Below are positions 54,129 to 64,000 of a stretch of DNA of 64,000 nt, one piece after another. Every line of letters starts with the position of its first letter. The stretch's first letter is position 1. Origin of the DNA: Anoplolepis gracilipes (Eukaryota > Arthropoda > Insecta > Hymenoptera > Formicidae); contig NC_132985.1 in assembly GCF_047496725.1 (NCBI RefSeq), forward strand, positions 50,001-114,000, in the 5' to 3' direction. The notes under the pieces were generated by a model, which was given only the letters and a program-made list of their open reading frames with translations, searched no databases and had not been told where the DNA came from. The translations under genes and the position numbers were made by a program.

Positions 54129-55979
54129 TTTTGAAAATTCCAGGTTTTTCAGGTTTTTTTCACAGGGAACAAATACTCTGTGTATGGACATACATATGTA
54201 TACATGTATTAATTTTTATTTACTATTGTAAATATATAATATCGCAAATTTCTTAGTAATGTTTAAAATTGATTGCAAGGACTAATTTTGTAAAATTGTC
54301 TTAATATAATTATTTTAATTTTATTATTAGAATCTTATTATTTTCTTATGTTTAAAAATTTTGTTTCGCAATGCATTGTACTTCTTTCAACTTTAAATTC
54401 TCGCGTTCAAGGCGATTGAATATTTTTCTTTGAGCGTCGAAAGCGTTTTCGCCTCGCAATACGAAATCACAACGTTAAATGCAACAACGCTGGATATATG
54501 GCGGCGTAATGAAAGCGCGAGAGAGTTCGGAGTAATATGATTACGTAGGAGATTCAATTTTTACTTGCGATAAATTTTTACTTCCGTTCTGCAAAATGTT
54601 AAATGTACGTGGGAGCAGAGTTAAAAGGATTTTGCGATTAAAAGTGGGAAGTATAACGCGCTCATAAAAGGGTCAGCTGAATAATCACTGCTTTGAAATC
54701 AAATACGATGATTTCATTATCCCAATATAGTTGTACTGTTACGCACAATTTTAGGCAATTAAATAAAATTGTTATCTCGAATAAACAATATTTGTATTAT
54801 GAGACTATTAAAAAAGTTTAAAAGTAATAATTATATTTATAAAACTATCGATTTTAATAGTTTTGTATAATAATAATAAATTCCTCAATTTTCAATAATA
54901 TCTACTCTTTCATTATTTGTATGAAGAAATTTTTCAAATTATACTCGACTTCTCAGCAAAAGATAAAACTTGGAAAACGTGAGAGTACATATTAGTTGAG
55001 TTCAATTTATACATATTGTCTCTATTACGAGTGAAATTTATATTTATCCCGAAAAGAGATATTTTACAACAGCTAATTCTTTCATACTCGCGCGTGTGCT
55101 AATGTGATCGCCGAGAGAGCTTGTCGATAATCCTATGGTTTTAATTGAGAAGCGATACACCGTTCTCTGCGGCACGTAATGCAAATTAAATTCAAGACTC
55201 GGTGTCACACCGCGGAGTCTTCCTGTTAGTCGCGAGTATTCCCCGACCGTGGACCCATAAATCTCTGTTCTGTCTCTTACCTCTCTCCTGAATATTTATT
55301 TAGAACAATTACATACAACATTATATAATAAGAATCATTTCTTAATAATGACAAAACAATATATTAGATATTGGTGTGAAGACTATTATCATATATATCA
55401 TATATAATATATGTATAAAGATTAGAGATAGATATCGTTTTATCTTTAATATTTTTCCATTTTATTTTTTGCACTTACATTATTTTACGTACAATCTGTT
55501 AAGAATAAAATATAGATTTGCAATTGATTATTTTCACAAAAACAGGAAAAAAATATTCTTATTATACATATATAAATTATTATACGAATATGTGTAATAA
55601 GAAATAAATCTTTTTCTTACTCAAGTATATCCCATTATTTTCTTTTACAACAACAATCGGCAAAGTTTTCTCCAACTTTACAGATTTTAACACTTTACCG
55701 TGCCTGAAGGGAAGCGATATCGCGCGATAATCCAATAATCCGCTTGTATCGAATAAAAGCGGAAACGCTGTATTGAAGATTAATCAAGCGTCGAATATAC
55801 TTGGAATTTTACGCCTATCCCTTCGATGTTTTTCCGCAGAGTTTTTCACAGTTGGATGCGCTCGCGAATTATAGGTATAATCTCTCTCGTTAGCGCGACC
55901 AAAAATTCCATTTAATAGCTGTATACATGTATAGATATTTGTTTATCATATCGCATTTATTTAGGTTTTATGAAAAGAG

Positions 55980-56031
<52 letters not shown>

Positions 56032-56493
56032 TCCGAGAGTGCGAATGTAAAAACGGACACGTAGGTGCAGACACAGCTCCAAGCCGCGGGAGCTGATGAT
56101 ATTTCGAAGACCGATCGATATCGGTTCGATTTAGAAATCGGATCGTTCAGCTACCCTTCATCCCGATTCGTTGCCTCTCATTTTTCTATGACTCGTCTTG
56201 TCCCTCTTCTTTTCTCTTCCCTCTGCCCTCTCTCCCTTCCTCCCCCCCCCCTTCTTTTTCTTCTTCGACTGCAGCTTGCATTCGCTGCAGCTTTCGCTCC
56301 TTTTACGTTTTTCTTCTTCCTCCCAATTCTCTTTATCCTTCTTACCTTCCCTCTCAATGTCCATCCGTTCTTTTTGTCTTTCTACATTTCTTCTGCGTTT
56401 ATTTTTTTTTTGTCTGCAAGCCTGGCATACTTGACCACCGTGAATGCAGCCAGTCCTCTCGCAAGGAAGAACGAATGCACAGAGTGAGAGAGT

Positions 56494-56528
<35 letters not shown>

Positions 56529-57199
56529 TAGCTTGAAGGAGAGGTGCATCTGAACATCGAAGGCTCAATACTTGAGAAGAATTTAATGTGACGCGAATAC
56601 AGTTGCATGAATTTGAATGTCTCTGCTGGTTAGGCATTGCCAACAAATGTGAAAATTGTGATGGATAAGTATTGTTTCATATACATATATTAATAGAATG
56701 ATTTATTCTAAATGTTACATTCAAACTGAAAAAATAGTAGCTTTTCTTACAATTCTTTTTGTTAATATATTTTTTCTAGTTTTTCCATTTAATAACATAC
56801 TTGAGAAGGAAAAAAAATTATATATATCTACATATTTTACTAATATTTATAAAATGAGAAAATTTTCCATATTTCTCTTTAAGTTTCTCTATTTATATAA
56901 TAAATAGAGAAACATACAAACTGGCTTCAATACAAAACGTGAAAGTGTCTTACGGAAATCGGGCTACCAAACTCCGCGCGGTGCGTCTTTCGCGAAAAAT
57001 TCTCTACCCGACTTAACACGTCATTATTCAAACATGCAAAGCTAAAAAAAACTACTCTATTACATATGTAAATCGATAGATTTTTCCCTGCTCTTTCGAA
57101 AGATGCTATTACTTTAATCGAAAAATGTCATTTTAAAAATAAAAAATAGAATTAAATCTTTATTGCCATTTTTAGAAAAATATATTACCTTTATAAAGT

Positions 57200-57235
<36 letters not shown>

Positions 57236-60200
57236 AAAAATATAACCTATATAAAAGAACATCTCCTACAAAATCTCCTAATAAAATAATTTTAAGTTGG
57301 AGAAATGTATATACAATTACAAAGTATATTCATTTATTTAAACATCACCAAGCATCGAATAAAGATGCATTAATAAAACTATGTTTTACATACGTATTAT
57401 TGGATTTAAAAACGCAAGAGAGCTTCCAGAATTGGAATATCCATAATTCGAATTTTTTCGGAAATATATTATGTCGCGCGTTTAGTTAGCCAACAACATT
57501 ACAATTTTTATTACCGTTTTCTGAGAATTTAGTAGAATGTAGAATTTTATTTTTAGAATAAAACTCGAAAAACAAATGTGCAATTTTATCCGATATATTT
57601 TCTTCATTCAACAATTTTATTCAGAAAAAGATAGGTCATATTTCACTTTTAATTATAAAAAAAATTTTAATTATTTTTTTATACGAAAAATCAAATTTTT
57701 CATAATAATGAGAGAGAATTATAAATGAAATGTTTTCTATATTTCAATTTTATAATACAAGTTTAAATAATGCAAGTTGGTTTAAAACAAATTTTCAAGA
57801 CACCAAGAGAGCAAAGGCCAAATCTCGGACATTTTAACACTTTCGCTATTTCCTAATATGTAATAACAGAGATAATAAGGGATACGGAATACGCCATCAG
57901 CAACGCCACAGTGCTATCGGAGCAACTAATTACGATTTATAGGCTCTTGGCTTTCGATCTATCGACCAAAAAACAAAAAAAAAAAAAAAAAAAAACAAAT
58001 TCATTGTGATGGTGAACTGAGTAGACAAGGCGGGAGGGGAGATAAGGAATACATATAGAGCGGAATAAGAAAGTTTTAATAGAATTTTATGCGTTTTTGG
58101 AGTACGCGGCTTTCGGGCGCGAAGAGGTCTCAATGGGGTTATCGACGAGGGAGATTCGAGTATGGATTACCAGTAAAATACACGAAGAAGTTTGGACACA
58201 CGTCAGGATACGGCGCATGATCGACGGCCAAGGGGCCGGGAACGATGAAATAACTTGTAACCTAACTCGAAGAAAGCCGGCGATCATTTTCGATTTGATT
58301 TACACGCCTGTGAGGGGACGATAATAATATATGATAAATCCCCGATAACTCTATACGGAATGTTAAGATTCAATCGGGCTGCGATGACTGCTGACTGCGT
58401 GCGTCATCCTTGGTGCGCCTCAATTCTTTTTTTCTCGACATACGGAACGCGTCTCTAGACTAAATCAAAACGCGGCGAAGCGCTGAATCAAACCGAATCT
58501 CTGACAAGAAACGGAATCTAGTAAATAACGGGATTTAAAATTTCCCTCTTTACTTGTCACTTTACTTTACTTGTAAAATAAAATGAGTAAAGTAAGATTT
58601 TGTGATATGAATCGAATATGAATCGAATAACCTCAATCCAAAATTGACAACGATCGATTTCTCGTAAAGATTAATTGTAGGTATTGACATGTAAAGTGTA
58701 TGTATGTACATCATTATTCATATGAACCGCTAAGCTAAACATAATTACTTTGTTTTTGTATATTCTTGAGTTTATCGTAATGTAATAATCTCTCCGAGAG
58801 ATTCAAATTTATCATTATTATTTTCGAAACTGAACTTTAAAGCATTCAAGTTCTACCATCTTCATCATGAGTAAAATATAAAATGTGCTACACTAAATCG
58901 CTATCAAATTGTAAACTGAGGTATCATACTTGGGCATTCTCAAATTTCTATTATAAAACGTAAGTTGCAATTTTAGAAAATGTATACATATACATATTAG
59001 TGTGTGTGTGTGTGTGTGTATGTATATATATATATATTTCAAGAAATTTCTCGCGTGTATGGCAAAAATATATAAAACGCGAATTGAATTGGAAACGTAA
59101 CAGCGTGACGTTAGATAGCATCGTCGTAGCGATCCACCACCAATTTCTGTACGTATTAAAAGTAAAAATAATAACCGGCCGACGATAAAGGTAAAACGAT
59201 GTAGCACCGTTTCTCTCCCATGAGACAATGACTGAGGCTGAAATAGCGGCGAGCCACAAAAAAGAATTATCATCTCTCCTCTCTTTCTCACTTTTTCTCC
59301 CTTTTTGTTTTTTTCTCTGTATACACGTACACTATAATGTCCGCAAAGCGGAAATATCCATCAGAAAAACGCAGTAAAAGTAGTTGAAGTATAATTTTTA
59401 AATAAATAAAATATTAATATTTTTAGCAAGGCAGATTTTCCGCCTCTGTTTTTTAAGTCGAGTCTTCAAACATCTAATGTCGTACTTGTCTAATATATGT
59501 ATGTCCTACTAAACGCATTGGAAAGCATCTGTAGTTTTTTTTTATTTTTCTAATTTGCGAGAAATTTAAATAGTTAAATAATTGTAAGTAGCGAGAGTAA
59601 GAATAGAGTAATTTGAAACCAATAATCGTGTAATAAATGTATATTAATAAAATATAAAAAAATATAAATATTAATAAAACTATAATATTGTTAAACAATA
59701 GTGAAAGAAATAAAACGTGTGTTCTTAACAACATCATTTTAGGCACAGCAAACGTTCGTTTCGTTATTAATTACGTATTACGCGATCAAATCAATATTTT
59801 CTTGGCCCGATTTTGTTTGATCTTATCGACGATAGCTGCGTTTCGATAAAATGCCTGAATTACTGATTCTCCGAAATATCTAGCGTCATAATTAAAAGCT
59901 CCCGATAAAGTCATATCTTCTGTTTTATTTTTATGTTTTTGACGGTGGTTCGCCTGAGGCCGAATTGCTCGAAAGAGAAAGGCCGTTATCTCGAACGCTG
60001 ACATCGTGTTACGAGGCATCGGGGAAGCATCCCAATTTCGTGGCGCAATCTGTTCATTTGCATTTTTGCACCGGAATCTCCGGCATTCCACTGTACGTCT
60101 CGCTTCTCGTGCTTGTCTGCTTGTTTTTATTTCCAGCAAGGCATAGCAAGTACAATATATGGGGAAGATTCCGCGACGCCATATATGTACTGTACATACA

Positions 60201-60505
60201 TAAACGCTCATATTGAAGAACGCAAAGAAGCAAATTCGTAAACGAAGAGAAATTCAAATTCTCTATTTACACCCCTTCGCAACTAAATCACCTCTCCTCG
60301 AATAGGTTCGAGCGAATGGCGAATAGGCGTTTTAAAATTATCAAGGTGATTTTTTTTTGTTTAGCAATAATTTTATCTATATAAAATCTTTATCTCATAC
60401 CTGTTCACCTGCGGTTATTATATGTGTGCGCCGTCAGACTTCAAAAGAGCCTTATCAATGTGCTACAAATGGTAGAGGATGATAAGTATCTCTAAGGTCA
60501 ATGCA

Positions 60506-60556
60506 CTTGATGTACTTACCTGAAACAGAATTACATACAACATACGAGTTAGATAT
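60506..60556 (-). promoter_or_regulatory. Candidate recursive (ratchet) splice site
   Basis: On the minus strand the sequence reads ttctgtttcag followed at once by gtaagtac, with the junction between 60520 and 60519. This is a full 3' splice site fused to a consensus 5' splice site with no exon between them, the defining structure of recursive splice sites in long insect introns. A perfect branch-point-like ctaac lies about 29 bases upstream of the AG, with a pyrimidine/T-rich stretch between. It is in the gene's orientation, inside an intron of at least 54 kb. That it is used is inference. Confidence 0.6.
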
Positions 60557-60635
60557 TGTGTCGTCCTGAGAAACTGTATAAAATTTTGCGAAATATTCAT
60601 ATAAAAATATAAATAACATTCTTAAAGATAAGCAG

Positions 60636-60638
<3 letters not shown>

Positions 60639-60717
<79 letters not shown>

Positions 60718-60734
60718 ATGTGTGTGTGCGTGTG

Positions 60735-60778
<44 letters not shown>
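60639..60778. repeat. GT microsatellite
   Basis: About 140 bp of GT repeats with a few CA and CG interruptions. It lies 120 bp upstream (in gene order) of the candidate recursive splice site. Confidence 0.97.
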
Positions 60779-63043
60779 CGTGTGTATGTATATATAAATG
60801 TGTGTGTGTGTTGCAGATTTTACATAACAAATCTGAAATTTAATGCGCAATTTGCTATTATTAAATAATTATAAAAATTGCATAATTAAATTTTTAACAG
60901 AATTTAATTTGTTAAACTTGTCGAAATATATATGAATTTATTTAACACAAGTAATTTATATAAAAGAATAATAGCAGAAATGTTAATAGCAGAGCGAGCA
61001 TTATTTTCTATCGATTCTCTCAATCAGACTCTTCCTTTCATCATTATCATTATCAGCCGATAATATTATCAGCAGGATTCCACAATAAATGATGCCTATG
61101 ATAATTGATCGAAAAGAAGAATCACGATTGTATAGTAGTTATTTATAACGTTAAAAAAATTTCATTTTTTTTTTATCTTTGGAATGAATCGTACAGAAAG
61201 ATAAAAATACATTTGTCAAATAAATGTATACCACGTATGTATACATTATACATCATTGATAAAGAACCGTTGTCCATCCGAATAAACGTGTTATGGCGCC
61301 AGCATTGGGCTCGGCCCTTACACAGAAAGCCGCGAGGAAAATGAGAATGTTAAATGCGCGTATGCAGGAGCGGATTATAATTCTGAATGCAATATTTGCA
61401 TATTTAACATTTACGATTTAAGTTTAAGTAATTCTACGGCACAGTTCTCTGTCCGTTTTGTTTTTTTCATTCATTTCCATAGTTTTCTATTGTTCTTCCT
61501 TTCTCTTTCTCTCCCTTTTTTTTTGCCACACGAATTGATTGCTCTCTCTTCATTGCTCTTTTTAAGCATCCAATTTTGTAATGTTTCCAATTACAATCGC
61601 AATCTTGCATTTCATTCCAATTAATCGAATAATTTTGTTGCAGACATATTTTCCTTATCATCTATTTAGGCATATAATTAATACGCCATTTAATTAAAAA
61701 AAAAAAAAAAAAAAAACAATTTTTCTTCTTTTCAAGAAAAATGCTTTATTAAACGAGTTCTATTCTTATATATCTTTTATTCTTTTTGAATAAATAAATA
61801 AAGAAATATATATATGTACATATTTTCTAAGATATTTTTCTTATTCAATGGACAATATTGCACATTGCGTTGCAATACATTTTCCAAAAATGAGCAAAAG
61901 TATACTTATAAAAGTGGCTAAAAGTATACCTAGCTAAAAGTATACTTATAAAATCGTCATACACACACACGCGCGCGCGCGTAATACGCAGATGCAAAAA
62001 TCATAAAAGAAGAATGAGAGTGAGTAATAAAATCGGCATGCAAATGATAGGACGAATTAAGATCCTCTTTTCTAAGATATTTTTCTTATTCAATGGACCG
62101 CGTTATATCGACTCTGGTCGGTGGTTTTCGATTAGCTTTAGCTTCCGAAAAAAATTATAGCCGAATAATCGCAGCGAAAAAGTGACTCGAAAAAAAATCG
62201 CAGAATCTTGCCTCATTCACGATATCCTATCAATCACGCGATAAAAATAATTTGCATACTGCTTCAATTTATATAAAATTTGTTTGTAATATATAAAATG
62301 TCTCGTAATTTCAGCATTAAAACTGACATTTTTAGAAATGAATTTTTGCAGTTTTAATACTGAAACCACGTATGCAAATACACAAATATGCAAGTATGCA
62401 AAGCATTTGCATTATGCAAGTAATAAGATATTGTGTATGTTTGCCGATCAAATAAGTCACTGATATGAAAAAAAAATACAAGTACAACAAAGTGTATGTT
62501 GCTCAGATTAACAAACTTCGCAATGGCTGTCGTCAGATACACATTCCTATTGATTACAATGAAAATGCACTTGCAAAGAGAAATTTTTAAGCCTGAAAAT
62601 GAAAAAAAAAAAGATAACAGAACGGTTCTTGTTAACGACTCGCGCAAGCACTTAACTCGAAACGGTCCGACTGCGAACGACGCGCCAATAAAGTGGAAAA
62701 GCGGGTTAATGCTAAGATCATAAAACCGGTGTCGGTTCCGCGAACAATCCGTCTTCTCGTAGGTACGAGCGAACTCGTAGTGATGTTACCTCTTTTTATG
62801 TCAACTTTTCGCCTCGCGTGCTAAACTAAAGAATAGCCCTCCCCTATCCATCTTTTTCGCTATCTGCCACCGGATAAAAAGCGTCTTCCTTTAACAGAAG
62901 CCGCAAAATCAGTTAAGCACAGTTCGTGCATCAGCTCCGGCAAACGTTTTCTCGTGCCTATGAAAAAAGGGTGTTCCTACCGTTGCGCCACCAGCTACAC
63001 GTTGCACGAAAAGAAGTTCAAAACAAGTTTCAGAACAAAATTG

Positions 63044-63077
<34 letters not shown>

Positions 63078-63356
63078 TATATTTATATCAAGATTAAACA
63101 TATGTGAGATTAAAATAAAAAGGTTTAAATTTTGAATGACAAAAAGATTTCAAAAGGCACAATAAAAAAAAAGAAAGGTTGCAGAACAAAATGAGACGAT
63201 TAATCAAATTTGGATTATACTTATACTTTATGCATTTTCAAAATTGTTTATTTTCTCATTAGATTATATTAATAATTATATAAATTAATGTCTTGCGACA
63301 CATTTTTATCATTAAAAAATTTTTTGTAAAGAAATATTTAATATATAAAAAGCCAA

Positions 63357-63410
<54 letters not shown>

Positions 63411-64000
63411 AAGTCTTGAAATTATTTGTAAGAAATGTAGAGATTAATATCGATTCGAAATATTCATTAAATTTGGAATAATTAGTGTAAATTTCTGTAG
63501 TTTGAAGATGAAAAAAAAACGCAAATACTCTATACGTTACTACGTAATGTAACCACTAGCACTTTTCTTTCATAACGCTTTCCTTCCAATAACGCTGCAA
63601 AACTTGTATTAGCACATGTGACTTTTATATTTTCAAAGACCATAAATCTCTTTCCTCTTTATAAAACCGCTTCCGACTATCGCATCTAAAATGTTGGATT
63701 GTCGCGGCTCTGGGCAACGATCATCAGCATTTTTCGGTCGAACATTCCTACGTACTCGACCCAGAAAGCTGGGTGGCACAGATAGAATCGCATAAAGAGA
63801 ATATAAGCGAACGGCGCAAAGCCGAGAAGAAGTTGAAAGGAAAGAGATGAAGAGAAAAAGCGAGAAGGAATGCCGAAAAGAGGAAAGGGAGAAGGAAAAA
63901 AGAGAGAAAGAGAAATGAAACTGAAAGGTCATAAAAGGGGATCTACATTGAATCGTTTGGTACTTGAGAAACCCGCCGGCACTCGTACCCACCCTCTTGA

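Larger units (their letters stand above)
46001..64000 (-). other. Giant glypican intron, part 4
   Basis: AT-rich sequence to the window end. GA/CT runs are at 47371-47413, 47701-47733, 51548-51607, 54071-54125, 55983-56026 and 63360-63408; CA at 50183-50262; GT at 60639-60778; poly-A at 57201-57233 and about 57969-57995; CTTCCC hexamers at about 50398-50425. It also holds the TIR remnant at 52855-53415 and the recursive splice site at 60519/60520. A hairpin with 17-bp arms lies at 62309-62365. A 31-bp direct repeat (ttttctaagatatttttc...) occurs at 61823-61853 and 62068-62098. No first exon with a signal peptide was recognised on the minus strand. Confidence 0.65.

Noticed and set aside
56158..56646. 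162-codon minus-strand frame rich in Lys/Glu/Arg
   Set aside because: Low-complexity purine-rich DNA (TCTT/CCCT runs on the plus strand) explains the composition.
59786..60211. 141-codon minus-strand open frame
   Set aside because: No recognisable domain and no supporting splice signals; composition is consistent with chance.

Overview
This is eukaryotic DNA, most likely from a hymenopteran insect and plausibly an ant. The reasons are its AT-rich, CpG-undepleted sequence, its dense GA/CT, GT and TA microsatellites, a short run of the insect telomere motif TTAGG, and one recognisable gene split into small exons by very long introns. It has no bacterial features (operons, Shine-Dalgarno sites). 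Almost every long open frame is either a repeat read without stops or chance.

The one gene I recognise is a glypican (heparan sulfate proteoglycan core protein) on the minus strand, closest to the GPC4/GPC6 / dally-like (dlp) class. Two consecutive internal exons are visible, at 9324-9494 and 3467-3609. Their reading frames join exactly across a 5.7 kb intron (phase 1 to phase 1), giving the cysteine-rich start of the mature protein and the next helical segment. The signal-peptide exon lies upstream, probably beyond position 64000. The exons for the rest of the core and the GPI signal lie beyond position 1. The upstream intron therefore spans at least 54.5 kb and fills most of the window.

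Layout: 1-3466 is intron, with an orphan open frame at 2210-2476. 3467-3609 is a glypican exon. 3610-9323 is intron, with a foldback element (5166-5320), a 66-bp palindrome (7315-7380), a possible plus-strand signal-peptide exon (7454-7555) and a hairpin (9123-9185). 9324-9494 is the upstream glypican exon. 9495-64000 is the giant intron. It holds many simple repeats, an unusual set of 7-bp tandem arrays, a 58-bp TCGCGA cluster (11351-11408), a perfect 42-bp inverted repeat (24575-24702), two TIR-type element remnants (26107-26912 and 52855-53415), a possible decayed EGF-like domain (37234-37320), and a strong candidate recursive splice site at 60519/60520 in the gene's own orientation.

No complete gene, rRNA, intact tRNA or CRISPR array is visible. 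The most interesting signals are the recursive splice site, the recurring 7-bp periodicity of the minisatellites, and the long inverted repeats.
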